From the NCBI GenBank assembly GCA_963082975.1, contig OY720344.1:90396107-90460106 (forward strand): DNA of 64,000 nt. The letters are read 5' to 3'. Source of the stretch: Labia minor. Taxonomy: Eukaryota > Arthropoda > Insecta > Dermaptera > Spongiphoridae. The translations under genes and the position numbers were made by a program. The notes under the pieces are model-generated. The model had not been told where the DNA came from. It worked only from the letters and a program-made list of their open reading frames with translations, and ran no database searches. Position 1 is the first letter of the stretch. Each line of letters begins with the position of its first letter. Of the stretch, positions 48,601 through 59,338 are shown one piece after another.

Positions 48601-51200
48601 TTACTTTAGAATTACTTTCATTAATTATTATAGAATTTAAGTATTCAAATTATTTACATAGATACATACATATAAGTTAATAACATATCAATTATCTAAA
48701 AACTTAACTTTTGTATCTTACAATATATTTATTTTCAATTCTTTTGTCCAAAACAATATTTCCGTTTTTTGTTTCTTTTTTAATTCAATCAATAACATCG
48801 TTGATTAGAAGTTCCACCCTGTCATGGTTGATTAGGAAGGCGTTGTGTGCATTGAAACCCATTTTGAGAATAGATTTCCTTGTGCATCTTAAAGGGGTCT
48901 CAGATATGATTTGAGGGGGAAAAAATATATGAAAGGGCGAATTGGAAAGAATGACACAAGTCAATAGGGCTGCATTGATCTCTATCTAGGAGGGATTTCT
49001 AGACGAGATGAATGATCAAAAGACCAAAATACTTTTGATTTCGCTTGAATAGATTGGAATCAGACCAAGCAAGCTTTTTCACACATATTAATCCAATGCT
49101 TCTTTATTACAATTTGTTTTTATTAGAAAATATATATAATATGTGTACATATGCATATGACTCAGAGATATACATTTTTAATATAACAATTAAATAATTG
49201 ATATATTAATTATATTCACTATTTCAATAATTTATTCTTTAATTAAAATATAAATTGTTCTTTTAATGAAGAATTTATTTAATTGAATAAAACTTATAGC
49301 TGAATTAATTAGGAAAATTCATTTTAAAAATTTTTAATCTTATTTTATCACAAAAGTTATTATATTATTTCCTTAAGAGAAATTAATAATAAAAATATAT
49401 GCCTACTTAATGTATTTATTTATTTAATAAAATAATATTTAAAACAAAATCTCCATATTGCTAATCTAATTAATACCTTGATGACAAGCTTTCATTTTTT
49501 TTAATCAATTAAGCGTTTTGACATTAAAATTAATTCCGAAATCAATTATTAAGTATTCTGAGTAACATACCTTTATTATTAAAATTTTTAATTATTTTTT
49601 ATGAGATATTGGAAAAATAACATTACAAATAAATTTATAATCAGATCATGAATTTTAAAATTAGTGGATAAGTGGTTAAAATAGTTGTTTTTATTTATAT
49701 AAAAATAAAGTATATATTCCCAATACTGGTTGTTGTTGGAAATTATAAAAAAAAATAATTTTTATCTTAATATTATTCAATTTTATTACAATTATGTATT
49801 TCTTCGTTTTTCTCTAAAAGTTGACAAAGTGAAAGATTGAAATACCTCCATATAAATAAATATTATTAAAGAAGAATTATTCAAATAAATATTTGAATAT
49901 AATAAATAATATTTTATTTTATAACGCAAACTATTTTATTCTATTATTTACTATTTTTATTTATGTATTTATTTAATTAATAAAAGTTATTTATATTCTT
50001 GATGCGTCTATTTTATAAGTGAAAATTAAATATATATGTTTTATATAAGAAAAATATACATGTTAATTATTTTTTTTAAGTAAAATATAGAATTTTTCTT
50101 TGAAATTATTAAAACAAAATCAATAAGTATTTATATATTTTTAGGATATAAAATCTAATTTTATTAAATTATTTAGAATTATAAACAAAAAAAAATATAT
50201 ATATGCCTATATAGATATATATAAAATGCGAGAGAGTGTGGTAACAGGATTATTTCATTGAAATTTTGAAATGTATATTCATTCAAATCAAATCTGTCTT
50301 TTTAATTATAAGAATAAAGGAGTTCGATTTTTCATATCCAGTTGCAATGATGTAAAAAAAATTATAAAGAAAATTTTCCAATAATAAAATTATATTATAC
50401 TAATGTAAATATTTAATAAATATGTTTTTTTCTATTTTTTGAATTGGGAATAAAAGCAAACTTGAAATTTTTTTTAAAAAGAGAAAAACTGATCCTTTGA
50501 AATTAGCAATAGAAAAGTGAAAATGCAATATAAAGTTTATAGAAACTAATACTTTATCAGCTTAAGTTTAGACTATTACATATTCAAGAATTTATTAATA
50601 TTAATTAAAATGTAAAAATAACCATTTGACTTTCATAAATTAAGTTTTAATCAATTTTTTTATATATATTATGAAATTTTCACATTTGCCATATAATTTT
50701 TAATTTATTTCAATTGAACTATGTTTTGTATCGATAAAAATGATATCACAGGAAGATTTATTTAAATGGCTAAATGGATATATTGTCTATTCTATTAATC
50801 AGTGAATGATGGGTTGGCCTCGACAAGGTGCAAAAGTGGCAAGAGGTAATGGCCCGGATGCGCTTTTTGAATTGTTTCATCATTTGCACGTGGGAAATGG
50901 ACGACAGGTGTCCGGCGGATCCACTTGTTGATTCCCACGCGGCGCCGGCAACCAGCTGACGCTGTACAGGTTCAAGTCCTAACACGAGATATCTTCGTCG
51001 ACAATTAACTAACGGAGTACATTTGAAAAAAATCCATTTGTACCAATTGGGACACCACACTAAATACATAATTAGCGTATTAATAGAATTAGGTTGTTAC
51101 AGGATACTAATGGAAATTTCACGTTTAAATTTGAGTAGAAAAAGGGAGAGAATTTGTTTCAATTATAAATATTAGATTTTAGGTATTATCATTTTTTTGG

Positions 51201-51232
<32 letters not shown>

Positions 51233-53620
51233 AATGTTATTTTTATTAATTATTCTTGTAATTTATCTATATATTCTAGACTAGACGTGGGATGAGGAGT
51301 CTTTTCAATTAGGGACTCCACCTCCCTTGCAGAATTTCGCGAGTCTAATGAATTTTTTTTTTAGGCTTTTTTAATTTTTTATATTCAATGTTCATTTAAA
51401 AAAATAACACTATTTTTTCGTTTAAATAATAAAATGTTGACCTTGAATATTGTTTGGTATATATATTTTCTAAAATAATCCTAATTAGTAACAAATCTTT
51501 TTATTTACCTGTAACTAGTCAAAATATAAGTTGTTTTAATTCTTTTATTTAATTTCACTAGAAGCCATAAATGCATAAGCATTAAAAAAACTACATATTT
51601 ATATTATTTATTTATTTATGTTTTAAATCTCTAATTCTCTCCATTTAAAAGTAAAGGGTTGTATGCACAAATTCAATATATTTATAGTTGAGCTGTGAAA
51701 TAATGAAGCATCTCTTATATACATCAATGAAAGGGGAATGAGCTGACCTGTGGTCAGAAAAAAATATATCTGTGTAATTATAAACTTTATAAGATATACT
51801 TAAAACTATAAAAATAAATAAATAAAAACCTATATACACCCTTATAATATCATATATGTATATATATATAAGTTATTTTAATTTTAATTAAATTTTTATT
51901 TTATTTATTTTTTTTTTCATGTAACTTGTAAATTGAATTTCATGCTTTTTTTCTTTAAATCAAAAATCTTAGGTATTATTCTACCATAGAACAAACATTG
52001 TCAGTGTTACAATGATTTAATACATATATATATAATTCTAATAATTTTTATTAAATGAATTGATTAATTTCAAAAAGAAATATCTTTCTTATGGAAATTT
52101 GTTCAGCTCGTCTTTCTTCTTTTCAATTATTTGAAAATATATGGAAATAGATAGGGTTTAAAGGGTGCATTCTATTGAACTCGATTAACAATACATCTGG
52201 TCACAATGGCTATTTGGAAGAAAACCTGCTTAAAACAACTCGATTCTTGAACTTTTTCCCCCGAGCGTAGGATTTGTACATTGCTTTATCTAACCCAAAT
52301 GAATATCTAATTCTCTTTAAGCGATTGCTTTGAGATGTAAAGCAGCCAGCCGTATAATTACATTCTGTTCTCATTATAATTATGTATTCTCTTGTGTGGT
52401 TGCAGGTTCCGATGCACTTTCTTATGAAGCGCATAAACAGGCGATGGATTATCATAACCTCGGCTTTCGTGAGTGTGCTGCAGAAGTTGCACGGTAATAA
52501 AAATTTTTTTATGAAATTTATATTTAGTTTATTCATGACTACGATAAGCATTTGTATAAAAGAAAAAGCATAGAATTGTTTTATTTTCTAATTTAATATA
52601 AAATTAAAATACTTCTTTAATACATAGCGATAAAACAACTATTTTCATTTATATTTTTTTTATTAAAGTAAAATTGAAATTCTCTTAAGATTTTCTTCAA
52701 AAATTAAAATTACTAAATTATATTTTTTTCAATTTAACTTATAAATGTAGATTAGATTGATTGTATTATATAAAAATAATAAAATAATAATATCATTATA
52801 TTATATAATAAATTAAAATTCAACTAAATTTAAAACAGTAAAATAAAAATATATAAATTATGAAATAATTTTATTTAAATAAAGGGATAGAGAAAAGCTT
52901 TTTATGTAATAATTAAGAGGGCGGTACTATACAATCTTAGTAATGACATTTGGTAGCGCCATCTACCAATATAGAACTAAATTACGAATTTTGTTTTAGT
53001 TCAAAATGTATATTTTTAAATATTAATTCATATCATTTAATGCATATTTTAATATTATATTTATATATTGTTAATTTAAATCTTATAAAATATTAGGAAA
53101 AAATTAATTATTACTTTAAATTATTGTTTTTTTTTATAGGTATCTTGTTACGGTAGAAGGAATGGATATTCAAGATCCCCTCAGACTTAGACTGATGTCG
53201 CACCTACAATGTTTTGCTGCTCAACGTGATATATCAAAGGCACCACCACCAGGGACAACTTCTACCCCAGTAGGACCACCTCCGCCTTCATCAACCACAT
53301 CACCATCTCTTTCGGCGACCTCTGCACCCTATGTGACATCAAGTACGCACTGTGCTGCACCGCCGCCACCTCCTCATCATCATCACATGGCACCCACATG
53401 GCCCTCGGGTGCCTATCATCCACCTGCACCGCCAGCGCCACCTCCACCACCACCACACCACCAAGACTATAACACCTCACCAGCCTATTTAGCTACCGGG
53501 TATGGAAATCACCATCATTCGGGAAGTCATTCAGCAGCAGCTGCAGCGGCAGCCGCGGCTGCCGCCTCTGCAGCAGCAGCTAAACCTTACAGGCCTTGGG
53601 GTGCTGAACTTGCTTATTAA
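42404..53620 (+). CDS. Hey: Hey, bHLH-Orange transcriptional repressor (four coding exons)
   Basis: Coding exons 42404-42636, 44586-44812, 52406-52493 and 53140-53620 join in frame to 342 residues. Hey proteins act in the nucleus as Notch-induced dimeric repressors. The N terminus (1-77) is Pro/His-rich with an acidic DSDDD patch. The bHLH (about 96-151) opens [19 protein letters not shown]; its basic region has the Gly ([11 protein letters not shown]) that separates Hey from Hairy/E(spl), which have Pro there. The Orange domain (about 166-210) includes [15 protein letters not shown] and [16 protein letters not shown]. The tail has Pro/His and poly-Ala runs, then YRPW at 333-336. The start is chosen for ACCATGG context. 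Introns are 1949, 7593 and 646 bp. The last residues are GAELAY, not the canonical TE(I/V)GAF-type end. The identity is secure. Confidence 0.96.
42637..44585 (+). other. Hey intron 1
   Basis: Donor GTAAGTACTG, acceptor TTTTTTTGTCTATAG. Three AGs lie within 20 nt (44585, 44590, 44604), but only the first keeps the frame into the bHLH. The intron is AT-rich and carries a MITE (44313-44533) just before the acceptor. Confidence 0.8.
44313..44533. mobile_element. MITE family M2, copy 2, in Hey intron 1
   Basis: Terminal inverted repeats TGTACCACTCAGAAGCCAAA and (inverted right end) ATGCCACTCAGAATCCAAAC. The interior matches copy 1 at 34.6 kb, including ATGTATATTGCATTGCAATA. It ends about 52 bp before the exon 2 acceptor, probably overlapping the branch-point region. 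Confidence 0.75.
44586..44812 (+). CDS. Hey: Hey coding exon 2 (bHLH)
   Basis: Encodes residues 79-153, with the basic region, both helices and the loop ([20 protein letters not shown]). It closes with ACCAAAG before donor GTATTG (phase 1). Confidence 0.93.
46975..47123 (+). mobile_element. Helitron 3' end, degenerate copy
   Basis: It aligns with the terminus ending at 40975: ACATCGGGGGTACAGGGGC, CTAGACTAGGTGCGAAGAGC, CTCCGAAGGAACTCT (decayed hairpin) and GAATCTAG followed by T. The upstream CAAAACCTTTTG-type segment also matches. The rest of the element is not traceable by eye. Confidence 0.6.
47545..47660. promoter_or_regulatory. GC-rich island in Hey intron 2 with DR5 and CACGTG
   Basis: AGGTCA (47569-47574) and GGGTCA (47580-47585) are direct repeats with a 5-base spacer, a DR5 nuclear-receptor arrangement. 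CACGTG (47573-47578) overlaps the first half-site and spacer. The block is complex and GC-rich, with CCGGTCCAACCGG. An intronic enhancer is inferred. Confidence 0.4.
47833..48656. repeat. 824-bp palindromic foldback element in Hey intron 2
   Basis: The left arm (from about 47833) and right arm (to about 48656) are inverse copies for at least 300 bp each, with few mismatches: GAAAGTAATTCTAAAGTAAT, ACAAACAGATAATGCATGAT, GATAAAACTTTACCAGTAGA and CAGGATAAAAATTATTAAAG all recur in inverse. The core of about 230 bp has GACCACCAGATGGCTC. The inner half is shared with the element at 5331-5841. A transcript through it would fold into a long hairpin. Confidence 0.8.
50800..51010. promoter_or_regulatory. 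Candidate Notch-responsive enhancer in Hey intron 2
   Basis: Within 75 bp: CACGTG (50887-50892) overlapping a full Su(H) match CGTGGGAAA (50889-50897), CAGGTG (50905-50910), an inverse Su(H) core TTCCCACG (50932-50939) overlapping CACGCG (50936-50941), and CAGCTG (50953-50958). The two Su(H) sites face each other like the classical paired site but are farther apart. The GC-rich block is isolated in AT-rich intron. A 99-codon frame on the minus strand across it has no recognisable domain. Confidence 0.6.
52406..52493 (+). CDS. Hey: Hey coding exon 3 (start of Orange domain)
   Basis: Acceptor TTGCAG, donor GTAATA. It encodes [20 protein letters not shown] then RECAAEVA, with the final Arg183 codon split 2+1 into exon 4. 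The first codon (Gly154) is split with exon 2. Confidence 0.92.
53140..53620 (+). CDS. Hey: Hey coding exon 4 (Orange end, tail, YRPW)
   Basis: Acceptor TTTTTATAG. It encodes [20 protein letters not shown] and the rest of the Orange domain, a Pro/Ser/His-rich tail, a poly-Ala tract of about 18 residues broken by Ser, and the C-terminal [12 protein letters not shown] before TAA. Confidence 0.95.
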
Positions 53621-53878
53621 AATCAGTTAATATATAAAAGTGATTTCAAATTCATTCCAAAGACTTAATTTAGTCAAAAAGCCATAAATATACTCAATAC
53701 TCCTAAAACCCATTTAAAGTTAAGGAGTATAAACTATTATTTATTTATTTATTTTATTTTTAACTCTGAGATAAAAATACTTGTGATCTAGAAAACGATC
53801 TCTTAAATTAACTAATATATATTCATTAATTTATTATTACCATAATTTATATTAAAGAACATAAATGATTTTTTTTTA

Positions 53879-53884
53879 AAATAA
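53879..53884 (+). terminator. Possible Hey polyadenylation signal
   Basis: AATAAA about 260 nt after the Hey stop. The surrounding DNA is so AT-rich that several alternatives exist downstream. Confidence 0.25.
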
Positions 53885-53889
53885 AAAAT

Positions 53890-56340
53890 ATGTACCTTTT
53901 AGTGTAATACAAAGCTATTTGCACTATTGAAACAAATAATTTTGATAAAATTATTCATATACTTAATATATGCACTTCTTACGCACATTATTTATGAAAA
54001 TTTTTAAATAATATATATATAATTTTTGATACAATGCTTTTATTATTAATAGAATATTATTCTTAATAATCAAATATCTAAATCTTTTAAAAGACTTTAT
54101 ACACTTAAGGTAAATCTTATAATTTTTTAAATAATCCCTATTAAATTAAACATATACTCCCTCATTCATGTATAAAATTAATATATATACTTTTATATAT
54201 TCATAATTTCATTGGTAAGAAAAATGGAGGTCATTATAAAAATAATTTATCTCAGAGTACTAAAAAAAAATTGTGCCATTTTTTAAAAAATTAAAATTTA
54301 ACTCATTTTCAAAACATAAAAATACAAATAAATATTCAATTTAAAAGAATATTTTTAAATTAAATTTTGATATAGGTATATATTTGATATTTTTGATAAA
54401 ATTATTAATAATATATGATATAAAGTTTTTTATACAATTTGTAAATAAGTGTATTAAAAAATTAATGTTCATTTTCCATATATATTTATATGAATAATAT
54501 AAGAATATGATTATTTTTTATATGGAAATTTATGATAAATTCTTACATAGAACTTTCATTAACGTTAAAAAAAGTCAAATTATAGATATTTATTTTATAA
54601 ATGAGTGAATGATTTTAAAAATATCCAATTTTAAAATAATATATTTACACTAAACAAATTTTGCATCATTTTATCAATTAGATATTTAATAAACTTGTTA
54701 TGCTTAACAAAAAATATTTTATAACTAAAAATTGACAAATCATTTTCACTCTGTACACTAAACATTTTTTATACAAATTATTAAATGAATAAAGTAAAAA
54801 GAAACATTGAGATGATTGAGATTGATAAATAGATTTTCTTAAAAATTTAATATAATTATTTTTATATTATTGAAGGAAATGTTTAATTGATAAACATGTC
54901 TTCAATAATATATCTTATCTAGTCTTAAAGTATATTTATACATGTATATATAAATAAAATTATTTTCAAAATATATAATATGTAAATTATTAATATTTTA
55001 TACTACAAGTACTTAACATTTTTCCCATTAAATATTATTATTCATTTTATAAATATTTAAATTTTGCTGTTATGAGTTAAAGAATTTTCATTTTAAGTTT
55101 GGAATTTTTAAAAATAAAAAATCTTTTTAAGTTTATTCAACTTAATTCAAAATTTTTTACCTAATAACAAGGGATAAATATTAAATCTTGAAAAAACCAA
55201 ATATAACTAATAACAATTTAAAGAGCACTTTCAGTTTTTATTCATTACTATAGATTTTCTTAATTAGTTGAAAAGTTTATAAAAATTAAAAACTTTAGAA
55301 AAATGGTTAAAATTCAAACATTTAATTTGGTTTATTATTATCACTAATAAATTTTTTCTTAAAAAAATATTAGACATTTAAATTCTTAAAAATTTTAATA
55401 ACATTTAAATAATATTTTATTTTTTAAAACAAAAATCATAGTTCAATTTATTTTATTTCATTTTTGATTAAATCAATATTGTATCTTCTATATAGATTAG
55501 AATAGCAACATCCCTTAATTATTTTATTTTTCAAAACAGACAATTGAAATGGATTTATCAAAACGAGTTTTTCCTTCACCTGAAAGTATTTTTGTAAATC
55601 TCATATTCTTCTACATTTAAAAAAAATGTTTCATAAATCTTATAAGGTATGACATCCACATTTACACTAATTAAAATTTTCATTTTATTAAAACTTTTTA
55701 GGAAACTGTAGTTGTCCAAAAAATTTTGTTTTATTTTTTTAAAAATATTTTCAAACAAATTGATTATTCTAACATTTATAATATAATTTTGAATCTTTTA
55801 TAAAAACAACAAACAACTATATTGCAAGTGTCTAACAGATACCCTAAATAATTACATTTTATTTAGAATTTAAATATTTTTACTTATATTACTCTATAAA
55901 TAAAATTATATTATATCTTATCAATATGAAGATAAAAACAAAAGAACAAAATTTGAATATCAGACTTATTAAAAAACATAAAATTGCATAGATTTAAATT
56001 GTATGAATATTATTTGAAAATGTTTAAATTTTTTCTATGAATATATGTAAAAGAATTGGATAAGTTTGAATGTGTGTAAATATTTTTATAAAATATCAGT
56101 GATTTTGTCTTTTATATCACAACTAGTCCATAATTTATAAAATTTTATATTAATATAATTTAAATAAAAATATATATTCAACTTATCTGGAATAATTATT
56201 CCATTTTATTTTATTGCAAATAAATTTGTTAGTGTAAAATAAAATTATTTGTTTGTTTGCATTTTGATCTCAATAAAATTCTAATTAATAATATAAAAAA
56301 TTGTATATTTTTTTGTTTTGTTTAATTAATCCTAATTTTA
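53890..56340. other. AT-rich intergenic DNA between Hey and staufen
   Basis: No reading frame, island or duplicated element was recognised. Part of it may be Hey 3' UTR. Confidence 0.45.
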
Positions 56341-56349
56341 GAAATTACA

Positions 56350-56660
56350 AGAATCCTACGTTACGTCACGTGTCCAGTCACGTGCAGGTGTGTGTTCGTG
56401 TGAACTTTGACATCATCACGCGCCCTTCAAAACTGGACCACGACCTCGAATTTTCCTCCTGCACGAATCCTTTCTTCCCTTTTTTTTCAACATCTGATTT
56501 TCCCCTAGACACTAGTCTTGAAGAAGACCTGAGGCGCCCACCTCTGCTTCGCATTGCAAAGGATTAGCTATTCCCAGAGGGTGCATCATGTGCGCACTGC
56601 AAAGGGCAGCCTACCTCAACCACCTCCCTAGCAAGTCCACCCTAAAAATGAGCCAAAATT
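56350..56660. promoter_or_regulatory. GC-rich block with paired CACGTG and CAGGTG
   Basis: CACGTG at 56367-56372 and 56379-56384 (starts 12 bp apart) abuts CAGGTG at 56385-56390. The block lies 2.7 kb downstream of Hey and 2.3 kb upstream of the staufen 5' exon. An 88-codon frame across it lacks any domain. Assignment to either gene is open. Confidence 0.4.
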
Positions 56661-56994
56661 AAAAGAATAAAATTAAAATAATTAAATAAAAGCAATATTA
56701 AAGAACAAATTTTATATCTTAAGTAGATAAAAAGAAAAGAAAAAACTAATCTATTATCTATGATATTTTAATATAATGAATGAATTATTCTATTATTATT
56801 TTCATATACAATATATAATTATTTTTTTTAGTATTATTGGAAAAAGAACATTTTTTTTTGTAAAAATAGATATAATTTTTTTCTTAAATAAAAATTAATT
56901 TTTGTAATAAATTCGAAATGATTTTTACCGTTTGGTCATAAACTGGCCGGACAAGAACCATCCCTTTTAAAATGATCAAAATTAATTTTTCTTA

Positions 56995-57590
56995 GCACCC
57001 TCCTCGCCCTTGGCAGCCCTAGCAGCCAATGGCTGCAGTTCACACCTTGCGAGTCACCTTACTTCCCCTCCTTGCAACTTGCAGCTGATCATCTTCTGCA
57101 AAAGTGAAATTATCTCTTTTGTTTTGTTTTTTTATTTTTATTAAATTAAATAATTTTTTTTTATCTTAATAATACTCTTGTGTTTTGAATTCAAAATAAA
57201 AAATTTATAATATTTTCCTCTTAAATAAGTTTTTGCAAAAAGTATGTTTTTATCTATTTTCGGGGTCCAAAAAATGCAGTAGCAAATGTAATTTGCATAG
57301 GGACTGGACCAAGCAACAACCCCCACCCCTTTGAAGGTTGACATCCACCTCGCAATATATTGAATATCTAATGATCTCAACACCCTTGCTGCTGGCTGCT
57401 TTAATTTATCCGTTAACAAACCCCGACGAGGTACCCTCCCCCCATCCCTGAAGATACCTCAGCCGTAAGCGAAAGGGCGCTCAGTCTCATCTCAGGAGTA
57501 GGATGCACCAGTTGCTCGGATGCTGCGCTCTGCATCGTTCCTATGGCTTCTTGAATCCCTATTGACTACAAGGTACATTTTTCAAATACT
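56995..57590. promoter_or_regulatory. GC-elevated blocks upstream of staufen
   Basis: Three compact blocks (about 56995-57110, 57258-57360 and 57420-57575) stand out from AT-rich flanks. They hold the octamer-like ATTTGCAT (57293-57300), GCAGCTGATC and GAAGATACCTCAGCCG. They may be distal staufen or Hey elements, or an unrecognised 5' UTR exon. No coding signal. Confidence 0.3.
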
Positions 57591-57599
57591 TTTACATTT

Positions 57600-58880
57600 C
57601 ATCGGAAATCTCTTAGAACATACCATGACAGTATAATTTTAATTCTAATATTTACAAAAGTGTTTACAATCTATCATGCAATTGTCATATATTATTAAAC
57701 TTTTTCAAAATAAACAACCCATTAAACAAAATAGATTATTTATCTGACTTTGAAATAAATTAACGTGTATTTTAACTTAGGTAATCAATTATATTATATT
57801 ATTTCTTAACCAATACCCTATGATTGTTAAAAAAAATTATTTATTTACATTCACAATTCAACAGTATTTATTTATCTACAAATAATTAAATGATTGTTTA
57901 GTGAAGTTGTCATCTAGATAGCTCTTTAATTTTGAAATTGTTAATATTCATAAATAAATGTAATTAATTCTGTCTCAGAAATAATAAATATAAATTAATT
58001 AAAATAAATAAATGTCATTTTTGTATTTTCTTTTTACTGTAATTTAAAAATATATCAAAATCAGAAAAAATATCAAATAGTTTCTGAATAAAATATTTTT
58101 CTATAAATTTTCAAATATTATTTGATGAAAAATTCAAAACATATTAACTATATAATCCAAATAATCTTAATTTTAAAAGTGACTTGAGTGACCGATTAGG
58201 AACTGTTAATCCGATGACAATAAAATATCGAATAAACAATTCATAATTATACTCTTCTAACTTAATTTAAATATCAAATTATAATTTTGTTTTATTTTTT
58301 TTTTTATTGACTCATGAGATTTTTCCGAAAAATTCATTTAATCATATTAAAGTGGGAATAAAAAGAAAAGAAAATATTTCATCTTAAAGTTATTTGAATA
58401 AGTATATATATAAATAAAAATTATTCGAAATATTTTATTTTACAACTCGACTATTAGATTTATAATTTCGAATCTATATAAATTTGCAATATTCCTCGTT
58501 GATCTGTTTGCATATGAAGTGTCACGTGAATCGTTAAAGCCGGGCTATGTAATTTAAACCTTACAAACATATGTCAAAATAACATGACATGATAAACTTT
58601 TATATTACTCGGAATATTCAATCGTATATTTTTAAATGGTTTTTAATATATAGTTAAAACAATTATTTTATTAAGTTTAATAATTAACAGTTTTTAAATA
58701 TATAAAACTGTCAAGTGCATAGTTTAAAGAAATCACAAATTATAAAATCAATATAATGGAAATCACTATTTTAATTTACAAATTTAATTTACTCATTCAA
58801 TTAATGAAATATTTTAATTAAATTTCTTATAATTTCCTATTGATTTCAATGAGTGAGAAAGAGATAGAGATAAAGTATTG
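57600..58880. other. AT-rich intergenic DNA, no gene seen
   Basis: One CACGTG at 58523-58528 beside GCATATGAAG; otherwise featureless. Confidence 0.4.
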
Positions 58881-58889
58881 ATTGTTTTG

Positions 58890-59078
58890 GATATCAGAGT
58901 AGAGGGGAACCAAGAAAGGGGTTTCCGCCCCTCGCCTCGTTGAGATCAAGACCAACATGGCCGCGTGTTAGTCTTGGCTTTTTCTTTACTGTTTGCCAAA
59001 AACGCCTTTGCGCCACTCCCAAAACCCTTCATTTCAAACCGAAGTGATCGGTTCACTTGAAATTATTTCGATTTTCTG
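58890..59078 (+). other. Putative staufen 5' UTR exon 1 and promoter
   Basis: A GC-richer block ends in a strong donor CTG|GTGAGTAA at 59078/59079. It contains CAACATGGCCGCG, a YY1/Pho-type GCCAT motif that also begins a four-codon upstream reading frame (ATG at 58957, TAG ending 58971). A second ATGGCCGCC motif lies in the intron at 59176-59184. No TATA box is evident. The start site is unknown. Confidence 0.45.
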
Positions 59079-59279
59079 GTGAGTAATTTAATTTTGATTT
59101 TACATCCATGGTTTAAGTTAAAATTGCGACTTGAAGAGCCGCGGCTTTCGATCCCCGGGAACCGGTTAGCAAAGCGATGGCCGCCGTCGCCCTAGCGATG
59201 CATATTTAATGTAATGTCATAACCAGTTTTATTTGAAATCTATTATTTTCAGTTGTCTGTGCGAGTGTGCGAGGAGGGC

Positions 59280-59338
59280 ATGCTGCACCACCATCCCGTG
59301 CACCTCCCCTCGAACCAGCAGCTCCGAGACTCGAGTCG
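59280..59338 (+). CDS. stau: staufen first coding exon
   Basis: The exon probably begins at 59253 after TTATTTTCAG. The ATG at 59280 encodes MLHHHPVHLPSNQQLRDSS with Arg split (CG|C). Donor GTAAGC. Its frame fits exon 60460-60533 exactly. Confidence 0.65.

Larger units (their letters stand above)
44813..52405 (+). other. Hey intron 2 (7.6 kb)
   Basis: A long AT-rich intron with a degenerate Helitron 3' end (46.98-47.12 kb), a GC-rich island at 47.55-47.66 kb, an 824-bp palindrome (47833-48656), a (TA)n run (51199-51229) and a motif-dense island at 50.8-51.0 kb. No other exon with proper splice sites was found. Confidence 0.75.

Noticed and set aside
50770-51069. 99-codon minus-strand frame in Hey intron 2
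   Set aside because: No recognisable domain; overlaps the motif cluster, and the composition explains the open frame.
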